Assembly (NCBI RefSeq): GCF_014653175.1
Contig: NZ_BNAG01000001.1
Span: 434,001 to 498,000 of the forward strand
Reading direction: 5' to 3'
From: Roseivirga thermotolerans
Lineage (GTDB): Bacteria; Bacteroidota; Bacteroidia; Cytophagales; Cyclobacteriaceae
Length of the DNA stretch: 64,000 nt
The notes under the pieces are model-generated. The model did no database searches. It saw only the letters and a program-made list of their open reading frames with translations, and had not been told where the DNA came from. Shown piece by piece: positions 9,793 to 19,101 of the stretch. Positions within the stretch are counted from its first letter, which is position 1. Each line of letters opens with the position of its first letter. The position numbers were made by a program, and so were the translations under genes.

Positions 9793-10905
9793 ATGTTGAA
9801 AAGGACTCTTCTTTATATTCTACTCATAATAAGCTATTCTGGACATTCCTTAATGTCTCAAGATTTCACAAAAATAGATTGGATATATCTCCCTGAACCC
9901 ACCGATGACATATCCTTTCCAGTTACTCTGAAGTTCAAAAATGATAGTCTCCATCTCTACAATTTCGGTTCAGATAGAGTATTCAGCATAGGTTGCCAAA
10001 GCCATTTTACTCAGTGTGTAGTTGAAACAGACTCTCTTCAAATCACCAATACCAAGGAAGAGCTTTTCATCCAATCGAAAGCTCTTAATTACAAGTTCAA
10101 ACCCTTAGAAACCATCAAAAAACAGGTTGTTAGTGAGCCAAGCATAACAATGGATAATCTGATTAATCAATCATTCACTTATGGTACAGAAAGATTACAA
10201 ATTGTCTTTATGGACTCTCTATTCGACCAAGGTATAGTAGGAGCTGAATACCGGAATTATGTAAAAAGCTACGTACTTTTTACCAAGAATGGTCATGGAC
10301 TTACCTTTTATGATGACGGCATTTGGGCTATACATGAAAGATCTGGAATTAAAATACTAGTCCTTCAAGGAATGATGTTTCCAGTAGACTGGTACATACT
10401 AAAGACAATAAACTCGAATGGAATGAGCCTTTTGAAATCCAAAGATTCAACGGAAATCAATTTCAGCAAAACTGCTAATTCTCCTAATATTGATTTAAAC
10501 AAAATATTAGATTCTGAATGGGTCATTTCATCTTTCGAAGAATATAAAAAAGAATTTCACACAATTTCCTATTCTTTTCAAGACCCTAACTCTCCTATTC
10601 CCATATCTCATTCTGACCTTATAGGGGCAAAAATTCAGCTAGAGTTTAAAAGGAATGGCAAATACTCAGTAACTCGACAACAGGAGTTACTCGATTATGG
10701 GGACTGGCTGACTGTTCCCGGAAACTCCAACTTGATTCAAATTATATCCAGAAATGACTCTCAAGTTGGAGGCATTCAATATTGTCGATTCATAAACATT
10801 AAGCACTCAAGCCAAGAAGAACTACAAATTTATACCGAATTGGGAATTCAAGTAAAGGATAACATTAAGCATATTCCAATGTTGCTTACCTTCAAAAAGA
10901 AATAA
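9793..10905 (+). CDS. Hypothetical exported protein
   Basis: About 370 residues, not recognised as a named family. ATG 9793 is favoured; an in-frame TTG lies at 9784. The N terminus LKRTLLYILLIISYSGHSLMSQ is a signal peptide. The last ~130 residues begin with LDSEWVISSFEEY and contain FKRNGKYSV and DYGDWLTVPG. That pattern resembles the lipocalin/META-like small beta-barrel domains of Bacteroidota lipoproteins (weak inference). The gene is more AT-rich than its neighbours and starts a few bases after the RidA gene and 10 bases before the M61 peptidase, so it may be cotranscribed. It could be a more recent insertion. Confidence 0.7.
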   Translation: MLKRTLLYILLIISYSGHSLMSQDFTKIDWIYLPEPTDDISFPVTLKFKNDSLHLYNFGSDRVFSIGCQSHFTQCVVETDSLQITNTKEELFIQSKALNYKFKPLETIKKQVVSEPSITMDNLINQSFTYGTERLQIVFMDSLFDQGIVGAEYRNYVKSYVLFTKNGHGLTFYDDGIWAIHERSGIKILVLQGMMFPVDWYILKTINSNGMSLLKSKDSTEINFSKTANSPNIDLNKILDSEWVISSFEEYKKEFHTISYSFQDPNSPIPISHSDLIGAKIQLEFKRNGKYSVTRQQELLDYGDWLTVPGNSNLIQIISRNDSQVGGIQYCRFINIKHSSQEELQIYTELGIQVKDNIKHIPMLLTFKKK

Positions 10906-10915
10906 ATAACTCAAT

Positions 10916-12718
10916 ATGAAAAAACTACTGCTTACCACTTTTCTAATTTCCTGCTTCACCAACTTCCTGTTGTCTCAGACCTACAACTTGTACGAAATTT
11001 CTTTTGACAACCGGGTTCATCATGAAGCCAGAATAAAGGCCAAATTTTTAAAGCTGGAGAATAAGGTTCTGGAAGTACGTATGAGCCGCAGCTCTCCCGG
11101 GCGTTATGCGGTGCATGAGTTTGCCAAGAACGTCTATTCCGTAAGGGCCACAGACAGTAAAGGCAATGAACTACCGGTAACAAGACCCAATCCGCACCAA
11201 TGGAATGTATCGGGTCATGATGGTACAGTAGTTTTTGAATACACCCTTTATGCCAACCGGGCAGGTGGTACCTACTCAGGCATTGATGAAACTCATGCTC
11301 ATCTAAACATTCCGGCTACGTTTGTTTGGGCAAGAAATATTCGCCATCGTCCGGTCCGGGTAAAATTCAATCTGCCCGAAGGTTCTAACTGGAAGGTAGC
11401 GACCCAAATGAAGGATCTGGGCAATAATACCTTTGAAGCAAAGGATACATATTACTTTATGGACAGCCCTGTAGAAGCTGCAGATCTTCATATGCGTGAG
11501 CGCAAAATAGATGGTCAAAACATCAGGTTAGCTTTGCACACTACTGCTACTGCTCAAGAAGTAGATGCTTATTTTGAAGAAGTAATGAAGATAGTGGAGC
11601 AACAAAAAGCTGTATTCGGTGAGCTTCCGCGGTTCGATTACGGTGAATATACTTTCCTTTCTTGCTATGTTCCCAATGCCAGTGGCGATGGCATGGAACA
11701 CCGAAACTCCACCTTTGTAGTGAGTAGCAAACCCCACGATCGCCCATTGGGCAACACCTCTATGGGAACTATGTCTCACGAGTTTTTTCATGCCTGGAAT
11801 GTGGAGCGCATTCGCCCTGCCTCGCTAGAGCCCTTTGATTTTGAAGATGCCAACATGAGTGGCGAACTTTGGTTTGCTGAGGGTTTCACCAGCTATTACA
11901 CCAACCTTTTCCGAGCCCGGTCGGGCAACATGAGTGCCGAAGACTATGTAAACGGACTGGGAGGCGCGGTCAACTATGTGATGAATGCTCCGGGTAGAAA
12001 GTATTTTAACCCTATTGAAATGAGTTATAGAGCTCCTTTTGTGGATGCCGCTTCTTCTATAGACCCAGACAATAATGCCAATATTTTTATTTCATATTAC
12101 ACCTATGGTTCTGTACTTGGCTTGGCCTTAGACATGATGCTAAGAACCCAAGACAATGGCAAATCGCTCGATGGCTACATGAGGCATGTGTGGCAAACTC
12201 ATGGTAAAACAGAGATAGGTTATAGCGTGCGAGACCTGGAAGCACGCCTGGAGGAATATGCTGGAGAGGCATTTGCTAAAAGCTTTTTTGCCCAATACAT
12301 CTTTAAAAGCGAAATGCCGGACTACGCTGGTCTCTTCCATAGAATGGGAGTTATTTTCGAAGACCCCAACCCGAACAGCCCAACGCTTGGTGCCTTCGTA
12401 CGAGTGAACAATGGTGTTGGTCGTATGGTACAAAATGCCATAGTAGGTAGCCCAATGTACGAGGCCGGTATTGAGAGCGAGGATGAGATAATTAGTATTG
12501 ATGGCAAGCCTCTGGCCGATTTTAAAGGACGAAATATTGACGAACTAATTGGAGACAGAAAGCCGGGAGATGTGGTAGAGGTAGAAATAGACCGATGGGG
12601 TAAGCGAATGACAAAAAAAGTGACACTTGCCGCAGATAAAAACTTGCGCACCCGATGGGATAATAATGCCGATGCCGCTGCTCAAAAAAGAAGAGATGAG
12701 TGGTTAAAGGCTAAATAG
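10916..12718 (+). CDS. M61 family metallopeptidase with C-terminal PDZ domain
   Basis: A 600-residue exported zinc peptidase of the glycyl aminopeptidase (M61) family. A signal peptide (KLLLTTFLISCFTNFLLSQ) is followed by an N-terminal beta domain (about 25-180). The thermolysin-like catalytic domain has HEFFHAWNVERIRP near residue 288, where HEFFH is the HExxH zinc site. The downstream glutamate is in ELWFAEGFTSYYTNLF, near residue 320. A PDZ domain lies at about 500-580 (VGSPMYEAGIESEDEIISIDG). It probably trims peptides in the periplasm. The gene is followed by a good terminator. Confidence 0.88.
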   Translation: MKKLLLTTFLISCFTNFLLSQTYNLYEISFDNRVHHEARIKAKFLKLENKVLEVRMSRSSPGRYAVHEFAKNVYSVRATDSKGNELPVTRPNPHQWNVSGHDGTVVFEYTLYANRAGGTYSGIDETHAHLNIPATFVWARNIRHRPVRVKFNLPEGSNWKVATQMKDLGNNTFEAKDTYYFMDSPVEAADLHMRERKIDGQNIRLALHTTATAQEVDAYFEEVMKIVEQQKAVFGELPRFDYGEYTFLSCYVPNASGDGMEHRNSTFVVSSKPHDRPLGNTSMGTMSHEFFHAWNVERIRPASLEPFDFEDANMSGELWFAEGFTSYYTNLFRARSGNMSAEDYVNGLGGAVNYVMNAPGRKYFNPIEMSYRAPFVDAASSIDPDNNANIFISYYTYGSVLGLALDMMLRTQDNGKSLDGYMRHVWQTHGKTEIGYSVRDLEARLEEYAGEAFAKSFFAQYIFKSEMPDYAGLFHRMGVIFEDPNPNSPTLGAFVRVNNGVGRMVQNAIVGSPMYEAGIESEDEIISIDGKPLADFKGRNIDELIGDRKPGDVVEVEIDRWGKRMTKKVTLAADKNLRTRWDNNADAAAQKRRDEWLKAK

Positions 12719-12750
12719 TACAGAGTATTGGATACAAAGTACCCGGGACA

Positions 12751-12780
12751 AAGGCTCTGGAGTAATTCAGAGCTTTTTTT
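12751..12780 (+). terminator. Rho-independent terminator after the M61 peptidase
   Basis: A GCTCTG stem (12754-12759) pairs with CAGAGC (12768-12773), extended by a wobble and A-T pairs, and is followed by a run of seven Ts on the plus strand. Confidence 0.75.
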
Positions 12781-12808
12781 GTTATTCAATAATCTCCGCA
12801 GAAAATAA

Positions 12809-12846
12809 AAAAGCCGTCTGACCGCTTGGAGCGGCCGGACGGCTTC
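12809..12846 (-). terminator. Rho-independent terminator for clpB
   Basis: A long stem begins AAGCCGTC and closes GGACGGCTT around a GC-rich middle (ACCGCTTGGAGCGG). Read on the minus strand, the stem is followed by a T-rich tract, so it terminates clpB and converges with the M61 terminator. Confidence 0.75.
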
Positions 12847-12888
12847 ATTTAACTTCCATTGCAGAAGTAACGGGTCATTATGATGTTG

Positions 12889-12960
12889 TTCATGCTGAGC
12901 GAAGCCAAAGCATCAGCCAAGAATACCACCTGGCCGATCCCTCGGTTACACTCAGGATAG
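12889..12960. repeat. Single dispersed copy related to the 111-bp array unit
   Basis: The arms CATGCTGAGCGAAGCCAAAG (12891-12910) and GATCCCTCGGTTACACTCAGG (about 12936-12956) match the two arms of the array at 4693-5555, with divergence. It sits in the 3' untranslated part of clpB, before its terminator. Confidence 0.6.
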
Positions 12961-12974
12961 AAAAAGAGCGGACC

Positions 12975-15590
12975 CTAAAGCTCCTCCACCTTCTCAATAT
13001 TTACAAACTCAATTTCCTTATCGGGGTTGAGTTCAACACTCACTACCGAATCTTTGGTAATCTTGCCGGCCAATATCTGCTTACTCAGCTCATTCAACAC
13101 TTTTCGCTGAATCACTCGTTTCAATGGCCTGGCACCAAACTGTGGATCCCAACCGAGTTCTCCCAGATAATCAAGTACTTCATCAGTCGCCTCAATTTCA
13201 ACTCCATTTTCATGTAACTGTTTTTGAATGAGTCCGAACTGGATTCTAACAATCTGACGGATATTGTCTTTGTTCAGTGGCATAAACATAATGGTCTCAT
13301 CGATCCTATTGAGGAACTCCGGTCTCACTGATTTCTTCAGTAAGTCAAACACCTGAAGCTTGGTTTCATCGATAATGTCCAGCACATTCTCTTCATTAAT
13401 CCTTTCAAAGTTTTCCTGAATAAGACCTGAACCAATATTGGTAGTCATAATGATGATGGTATTCTTAAAGTTCGCCACACGGCCTTTGTTATCCGTCAAT
13501 CTTCCATCATCTAGCACCTGCAACAGAATATTGAAAGCGTCCGGGTGAGCTTTTTCAATCTCATCGAGCAGAATGACAGAGTATGGCTTTCTGCGCACGG
13601 CCTCTGTGAGCTGACCACCTTCATCGTAGCCTACATAGCCCGGAGGTGCTCCAATCAATCGCGATACGGCATGGCGCTCCTGATACTCTGACATATCGAT
13701 TCGCACCATATTGTTCTCATCGTTGAACAGGTATTCCGCCAGTGCTTTGGCCAGCTCCGTTTTACCAACCCCTGTTGTGCCGAGAAATATAAAGGAACCA
13801 ATCGGGCGTTTAGGGTCTTGCAATCCGGCACGGCTTCTTCGCACTGCATCAGACAGAGCGGCAATCGCCTCTTTCTGACCGGCTACTCTTTTGCCCAGTT
13901 CTTCCTCCAGGTGCAGTAATTTATCGCGCTCAGATTGAAGCATCTTAGAAACCGGAATGCCAGTCCACTTGGCAACTACTTCCGCAATATCTTCAGAATC
14001 TACCTCCTCTTTGAGCAGAGATTTTTCACCCTGCATTTCTTTCATCTTTTGTTTATACTCCTCGAGCTTTCGTTCGGCCTCAGTAATTTTACCATAGCGT
14101 ATTTCGGCTACTCTGCCAAAGTCTCCTTCACGTTCGGCTTTCTCAGCTTCAGACTTATACCTGTCTATATTCTCCTTTTCGGCCCTAATGCCAACAATCA
14201 CTTCTTTCTCATTCTCCCACTTGGCCTTGAGGCTATCGCGCTTTTCTGAAAGTTCGGCTATCTCTTTCGAGAGCACAGATTCTTTGTCTTTATTCTTCTC
14301 TCTGCGAATAGCCTCCCGCTCAATTTCCAACTGCATAATCTTGCGGTTCAGTTCATCCAGTTCTTCAGGAAGCGAGTCAATCTCAATTCTCAGTTTAGAG
14401 GCGGCCTCGTCCATCAGGTCAATGGCCTTGTCCGGAAGAAATCGGTCTGAAATATATCTGCTGGAAAGTTCCACCGCAGCGATCACCGCATCGTCCTGAA
14501 TTCTCACCCCATGGTGAACCTCATATTTCTCTTTAATGCCTCGCAAGATAGAAATGGCGTCTTCCTGGTTGGGTTCATCTACAATTACCGACTGGAACCT
14601 TCGCTCAAGAGCCTTGTCTTTTTCGATATATTTCTGGTACTCTTTGAGTGTTGTGGCCCCAATAGCATGGAGTTCTCCCCTGGCCAAGGCGGGTTTTAAC
14701 AAGTTGGCGGCATCCATGGCCCCTTCACCACCGCCTCCGGCACCAATCAAAGTATGAATCTCATCGATAAAAAGAATAATCTCTCCATCAGAATCCTGCA
14801 CTTCCTTGATCACCGCTTTGAGCCTTTCTTCAAACTCTCCTTTATACTTGGCTCCTGCCACCAACAAACCCATATCCAGAGAAATCAGGGTTTTGCTTTT
14901 CAGATTTTCAGGCACGTCACCATCTACTATGCGCTGAGCCATACCTTCTACAATGGCGGTTTTACCAACTCCGGGTTCGCCCAGTAAAATAGGGTTGTTT
15001 TTGGTGCGTCTGGAAAGAATCTGCAGCACTCTTCTTATTTCCTCATCGCGGCCAATCACCGGATCGATTTTTCCGGAACGCGCCAATTCGTTCAAATTCT
15101 TAGAATACCTATTGAGTGACTGATATTTGGCTTCGGCATTAGGGTCTGTTACCGAATTGCCACCCCTCAGCTCTTTAATAGCCGCAACCAAGTGCTTTTC
15201 TGCAAAACCAAGCTCCTTGAGTAGAATACCTACTTTTTCCTTCCCTTTGAGCAGGCCAAGCATAATGTGCTCAATAGCTACAAACTCATCGCCAAACTCC
15301 TTCAAATGATCCAGAGCCTTAGTCAAAGCAGCGTGGGCATCGTTCGATAAGTAAGGCTGTTGACCACTCACTTTCGGGTAGCTATTAATTATCTCCTCAA
15401 GCCGAGCATCCAACTGCCCCTTGTTTACGCCTAACTTCTTTAATAAGAATGATACTACATTCTCATCGGTTAGCAGTATGGCCTTCAGAAGATGGCCTGG
15501 CTCAATGGCCTGCTGTTGATTTCCGCTGGCTATCTCTGCTGCCTTCTGAATGGCTTCCTGCGATTTGATTGTATATTTCTTAAAATCCAT
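12975..15590 (-). CDS. clpB: ATP-dependent protein disaggregase ClpB
   Basis: A 871-residue Hsp100 hexameric chaperone that, with DnaK, extracts polypeptides from aggregates. The N domain ([17 protein letters not shown]) is followed by AAA-1 with Walker A GEPGVGKT near residue 205 and Walker [12 protein letters not shown] long coiled-coil middle domain spans about 400-530. AAA-2 has Walker A GTTGVGKT near 605, then [13 protein letters not shown] and GARPLKR near the C terminus. ATG 15590 gives the standard N terminus; an in-frame ATG 45 bases upstream only adds an atypical leader and lies inside a hairpin. Length and motifs are normal. Confidence 0.97.
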   Translation of the reverse strand: MDFKKYTIKSQEAIQKAAEIASGNQQQAIEPGHLLKAILLTDENVVSFLLKKLGVNKGQLDARLEEIINSYPKVSGQQPYLSNDAHAALTKALDHLKEFGDEFVAIEHIMLGLLKGKEKVGILLKELGFAEKHLVAAIKELRGGNSVTDPNAEAKYQSLNRYSKNLNELARSGKIDPVIGRDEEIRRVLQILSRRTKNNPILLGEPGVGKTAIVEGMAQRIVDGDVPENLKSKTLISLDMGLLVAGAKYKGEFEERLKAVIKEVQDSDGEIILFIDEIHTLIGAGGGGEGAMDAANLLKPALARGELHAIGATTLKEYQKYIEKDKALERRFQSVIVDEPNQEDAISILRGIKEKYEVHHGVRIQDDAVIAAVELSSRYISDRFLPDKAIDLMDEAASKLRIEIDSLPEELDELNRKIMQLEIEREAIRREKNKDKESVLSKEIAELSEKRDSLKAKWENEKEVIVGIRAEKENIDRYKSEAEKAEREGDFGRVAEIRYGKITEAERKLEEYKQKMKEMQGEKSLLKEEVDSEDIAEVVAKWTGIPVSKMLQSERDKLLHLEEELGKRVAGQKEAIAALSDAVRRSRAGLQDPKRPIGSFIFLGTTGVGKTELAKALAEYLFNDENNMVRIDMSEYQERHAVSRLIGAPPGYVGYDEGGQLTEAVRRKPYSVILLDEIEKAHPDAFNILLQVLDDGRLTDNKGRVANFKNTIIIMTTNIGSGLIQENFERINEENVLDIIDETKLQVFDLLKKSVRPEFLNRIDETIMFMPLNKDNIRQIVRIQFGLIQKQLHENGVEIEATDEVLDYLGELGWDPQFGARPLKRVIQRKVLNELSKQILAGKITKDSVVSVELNPDKEIEFVNIEKVEEL

Positions 15591-15609
15591 TGTTCTATTT
15601 TTTTCTCCT

Positions 15610-15631
15610 CCATGAGCATCTATGCTCGTGG
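15610..15631 (-). promoter_or_regulatory. Hairpin in the clpB 5' leader, next to a purine-rich site
   Basis: On the minus strand CCACGAGCAT pairs with ATGCTCATGG (one mismatch) across a 2-base loop. The 3' arm runs directly into GGAGGAG, and the clpB ATG follows at 15590. No CIRCE-type sequence (TTAGCACTC-N9-GAGTGCTAA) is present. It may modulate clpB translation, for example with temperature; this is inference only. Confidence 0.4.
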
Positions 15632-15743
15632 GCACTGCATCAAATGATAATCCAAGCCAATAAATCGGAAATTATGACCGAAAAAATGGCCCCAAAGGCT
15701 CTAATTCGGCCATATTGTCTTAGATTCGCAGCAAAATAGTATT

Positions 15744-16166
15744 ATGGCCCGAGTTAAAATTGAGCTACCCGACCGCTTCATTTTCAAGACCTCTATTCTG
15801 GTAAGAATTTCTGATATAAACTATGGTGGCCATTTGGGCAACGACAGAATATTGGCCATGATGCAAGAGGCTCGCTATCAATTCTTCAACTCTTTGGGTT
15901 ATAAAGACGAGAAAAGTATTGAAGGCATGGGCACTATTCAGGCCGATGCGGCTGTGGTCTATAAAGGAGAGGCCTTTCATGGCGACCAAATAGACATCCA
16001 ATTGGCTATTGACAACATTACAAGAAAGAGTTTTGATGTGTACTACCACCTTTGGTGTGGTGAGAAAGAAATTGCGCGAGCAAAAACAGGTATTGTAATG
16101 TTCGACTATGACCAGGGTAAGGTGTGTAATATACCCGAGGGCTTTCTGGCTAAGATTCAAAACTAG
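15744..16166 (+). CDS. Acyl-CoA thioesterase-like hotdog protein
   Basis: A 140-residue single hotdog domain of the 4HBT group. The central segment DINYGGHLGNDRILAMMQEAR contains the D-x-N-x-x-G-H-x-x-N pattern that places the catalytic residue on the hotdog helix. Later strands include YKGEAFHGDQIDIQLAI and IARAKTGIVMFD. Such proteins hydrolyse acyl- or aryl-CoA thioesters in the cytosol; the acyl chain cannot be told from sequence. It lies divergently from clpB and 17 bases ahead of rlmN. Confidence 0.82.
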   Translation: MARVKIELPDRFIFKTSILVRISDINYGGHLGNDRILAMMQEARYQFFNSLGYKDEKSIEGMGTIQADAAVVYKGEAFHGDQIDIQLAIDNITRKSFDVYYHLWCGEKEIARAKTGIVMFDYDQGKVCNIPEGFLAKIQN

Positions 16167-16171
16167 AGTGC

Positions 16172-16179
16172 TACCTTTG
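16172..16179 (+). promoter_or_regulatory. TAnnTTTG -7 box just before rlmN
   Basis: TACCTTTG exactly fits the Bacteroidota -7 consensus TAnnTTTG and ends 4 bases before the rlmN ATG, so a transcript from here would be leaderless or nearly so. No clear -33 TTTG was found at the usual spacing, so the call is weak. Confidence 0.3.
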
Positions 16180-16183
16180 TAGC

Positions 16184-17230
16184 ATGCAAACTCCCGCTAA
16201 GAAGCAAGACATACGCAAACTAAGCCTGGAAGAAATTCAAGACTTCTTTGTTTCTATTGGCGAAAAACCATTTCGTGCCAAGCAGGTATATGAATGGCTT
16301 TGGAAGAAATCGGCCAAAGATTTTGACCAAATGACCAACATTTCGCTTTCTATCCGGGAGCTACTCAAGGAGCGGTTCGAAATAAAGCATATTAAGGTAG
16401 ATCAGATGCAGCGCAGTGCTGACGGCACCATTAAAAATGCTGTAAAACTGCACGATGATCTGATTGTTGAATCGGTACTTATTCCTACAGAAACCAGAAT
16501 TACCGCCTGCATCTCTTCTCAGGTAGGCTGCAGTCTCGACTGTAACTTCTGTGCCACGGCCAGGCTAAAGAGAATGCGCAACCTGAGTGCCGATGAGATA
16601 TACGACCAGGTGGTGGCCATTAAAGAAGAAGGAGAGCTGTACTTCGACCGTCCCCTGACCAACATTGTGTATATGGGCATGGGCGAGCCCCTGCTCAACT
16701 ATAAAAATGTGCTGGAATCTATAGAAAAGATTACCTCTCCGGAGGGTCTGGGCATGTCTCCAAGAAGAATTACGCTTTCTACAGTTGGCATTCCAAAAAT
16801 GATCAAGCAGTTGGCCGATGATGAAGTACGGTTTAACCTGGCGGTTTCATTGCACTCGGCCATTGATGAAACTCGTACCCGAATGATGCCTATTAATGAA
16901 AAAAGCAATTTGGCCGAGCTGGCTGAATCGCTTCAATACTGGTACAGCAAAACCAAGCGCAAAGTAACCTTTGAGTATGTGGTTTGGAAAAACATTAATG
17001 ATGACGAAAAGCATGCCCGCGCTTTGGCAAAGTACTGCGGCAAAGTGGCTTCTAAGGTAAACATCATTGAGTATAACCCGATCGATGATGGAGAGTTTCA
17101 ACAAGCAGACCCGGCCAGCCTGGACATGTACAAACGGATTTTGGAAGAGAAGGGAATCGTTGTAAATGTGCGCAGAAGCCGTGGAAAAGACATTGATGCG
17201 GCCTGTGGACAATTGGCAAATAAGAGTTAG
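16184..17230 (+). CDS. rlmN: 23S rRNA (adenine2503-C2) methyltransferase RlmN
   Basis: A 348-residue radical SAM enzyme that methylates A2503 of 23S rRNA, and A37 of some tRNAs. The N-terminal domain (about 1-95) has EKPFRAKQVYEWLWKK. The radical-SAM cluster motif is CSLDCNFCAT near residue 115. The SAM-binding glycine motif VYMGMGEPLLN lies near 165. The C-terminal part holds the family cysteine in IDAACGQL near residue 342. Length is typical. It follows the thioesterase on the same strand. Confidence 0.97.
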   Translation: MQTPAKKQDIRKLSLEEIQDFFVSIGEKPFRAKQVYEWLWKKSAKDFDQMTNISLSIRELLKERFEIKHIKVDQMQRSADGTIKNAVKLHDDLIVESVLIPTETRITACISSQVGCSLDCNFCATARLKRMRNLSADEIYDQVVAIKEEGELYFDRPLTNIVYMGMGEPLLNYKNVLESIEKITSPEGLGMSPRRITLSTVGIPKMIKQLADDEVRFNLAVSLHSAIDETRTRMMPINEKSNLAELAESLQYWYSKTKRKVTFEYVVWKNINDDEKHARALAKYCGKVASKVNIIEYNPIDDGEFQQADPASLDMYKRILEEKGIVVNVRRSRGKDIDAACGQLANKS

Positions 17231-17349
17231 AAGCAGGAAAGCCTGAAGCTCTACCTGGGAGGATGGTCTTTAGAAATTAGATAAACCAACGGTCAACCTA
17301 TATCAGAACAAGACAAAGACTTCGATACCCGTTAGCCGATAACTATTAA

Positions 17350-18258
17350 CTAGTCTTTGCTGGCATTAAAAAGCTTCTGTTTCTCTTCTTTGGTTAGAGC
17401 ATCGTAGCCTTTTTCAGAGATTTTATCCAGAATAGCATCTATTTCTTCCTGTGCACTTTTAGACTTAGCCTTCTTCTCTGATTTACCCGAGGTTTTAGAG
17501 CTTGTACTTCGTCTGGTGTTTTTGTAGCTCACCTTAATTTTTGGCTGCGGTTTGAAGAGACTCTTCACCCATACCATAAAACTCACAATTGGCCTGCTCC
17601 AGTCATTGCCTCTTTGTAACTGCCTAACGCTTATATAACCTACCAGTGCGCCCCCTAAGTGAGCTATTTCTCCCCCTGCATTCGAACCGGTGCTTTGTAT
17701 AAATGAAAGTAGAACTATTGCTGCCGCAATGTATTTTAGGCGAACGGGCCCGAGAAGTAACAAATGAACAGTATAGTCGGGGTAAAATGTGGCCGCACCA
17801 ACCACTATTGCAATAACTCCTGCAGAAGCTCCCAGTAGATAGGAGCTGTCTACCACACTCTCAAAATATGGAAGAAAATTATAGGCGACTAGGTACAGAA
17901 CACCTCCGCCAATACCGCCCCAAACATATAGACCTAGTAATTTATTCTGACCTATGTACTCACTTATGATTCTACCGAACCAGTACATACACAGCATATT
18001 CCAAAGAATGTGAAAAAACTGTTTGTGGAAGAAAAAGTAAGTAATTATGGTCCAGGGTTGTCTCCACAATTCATCGGTATTGGAGGGTAACATAAGGTGG
18101 TTCGATATTGCAAAGTAAGCTGATCGCTCTCCGACCAAGGTGAGCAATACCCCAAGCACCCCTACACCCACAAAAATCACCACATTAATGATGATAATCT
18201 GGTTAAGAATATTGCCCGACCTGAAGGCTATCTTAAAATCGTCTAAAATGCTATTCAT
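17350..18258 (-). CDS. Rhomboid intramembrane serine protease (first of a pair)
   Basis: A 302-residue protein with about six membrane helices. The catalytic serine is in LLGASAGVIAIVVGAATF (GASA, near residue 144) and the catalytic histidine in EIAHLGGALVGY (near 205). The WxxxNxLxxxxFG-like segment LWNMLCMYWFGRII is also present. After the last helix comes a basic cytosolic tail. It ends in EIDAILDKISEKGYDALT, a helix motif seen at the C termini of many Bacteroidota rhomboids. It begins one base after the stop of the second rhomboid gene, so the pair is an operon. Substrates are unknown. Confidence 0.9.
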   Translation of the reverse strand: MNSILDDFKIAFRSGNILNQIIIINVVIFVGVGVLGVLLTLVGERSAYFAISNHLMLPSNTDELWRQPWTIITYFFFHKQFFHILWNMLCMYWFGRIISEYIGQNKLLGLYVWGGIGGGVLYLVAYNFLPYFESVVDSSYLLGASAGVIAIVVGAATFYPDYTVHLLLLGPVRLKYIAAAIVLLSFIQSTGSNAGGEIAHLGGALVGYISVRQLQRGNDWSRPIVSFMVWVKSLFKPQPKIKVSYKNTRRSTSSKTSGKSEKKAKSKSAQEEIDAILDKISEKGYDALTKEEKQKLFNASKD

Positions 18259-18259
18259 G

Positions 18260-19096
18260 TTAGTAGAAATCTCTCCTCTGCTTTTTCCAATACCTCACCA
18301 TAAAGAAGGCAATCAGTGCTCCTCCGATATGGGCCAAGTGAGCCACGTTGTCGCCCGGAGCCCGCTGTAACTCTGCAAAAACTTCGTAAAGAATATAGAC
18401 AGTGACCAAATACTTGGCCTTGATGGGAAACGGTATAAACAATAAGAAAAGTTCGGTATTAGGAAAGAATAGGGCAAATGCAGCCAAAATTCCGAAAACC
18501 GCACCCGAGGCGCCTACCATACTATAGGTGCCAAACATTCGATAGATATCATATGCGTATTTCTTGGATTGCGCAATGATTTCATAGTTGTTTGGATTTC
18601 TCTCATAACTATCAGCATGGTTATAAAGCATTGACTTTGATTTTTCTGATAACCCATCTGCATGCTCACTAATAAAAATCACAAAGCCCCCGGGGCTTGG
18701 ATTGGCAATGTATGATTCATAGTCACGCTCTAAGCCCCGAACTTCCCAGTAGTTAACCCCAGTATAAAATAGGCCTGCCCCTACTCCGGCAACCATATAT
18801 AAAATCAAGAATTTCTTCTGCCCTAGAAACTGCTCAAGTAGTGGCCCAAAGATGAAAAGGGCAAACATGTTTCCGAAAATATGCCATAAATAAAGCCCTT
18901 TACCTGGAACGATTACTTGATGAAAAAACATGTAAGTCACAAATTGAAAGGGTTTGAAGGCTGGATCCCCAATATAATAGAGCCCAAACAAGTCGTTGAG
19001 AGAGATTCCCTTTCTAAGGAAGAAATAGCTTATGAAAAATAAGCCTATATTAATAATCAGTAAATTCTTTACCAGGGGTGTAAGTCTTCCAAACAT
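18260..19096 (-). CDS. Rhomboid intramembrane serine protease (second of a pair)
   Basis: A 278-residue rhomboid with six or more membrane helices. The serine motif is MVGASGAVFGILAAF (near residue 188) and the histidine motif AHLAHIGGALIAF (near 262). LWHIFGNMFALFIFG is the conserved second-helix motif. A soluble insert of about 60 residues between helices (VRGLERDYESYIANPSPGG region) is longer than in minimal rhomboids. It starts 5 bases downstream of mutL, so mutL and both rhomboids probably share one transcript. Confidence 0.9.
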   Translation of the reverse strand: MFGRLTPLVKNLLIINIGLFFISYFFLRKGISLNDLFGLYYIGDPAFKPFQFVTYMFFHQVIVPGKGLYLWHIFGNMFALFIFGPLLEQFLGQKKFLILYMVAGVGAGLFYTGVNYWEVRGLERDYESYIANPSPGGFVIFISEHADGLSEKSKSMLYNHADSYERNPNNYEIIAQSKKYAYDIYRMFGTYSMVGASGAVFGILAAFALFFPNTELFLLFIPFPIKAKYLVTVYILYEVFAELQRAPGDNVAHLAHIGGALIAFFMVRYWKKQRRDFY

Positions 19097-19101
19097 AAGT
19101 T

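Noticed and set aside
15610-15720. CIRCE-type heat-shock operator upstream of clpB
   Set aside because: The inverted repeat present does not match TTAGCACTC-N9-GAGTGCTAA.
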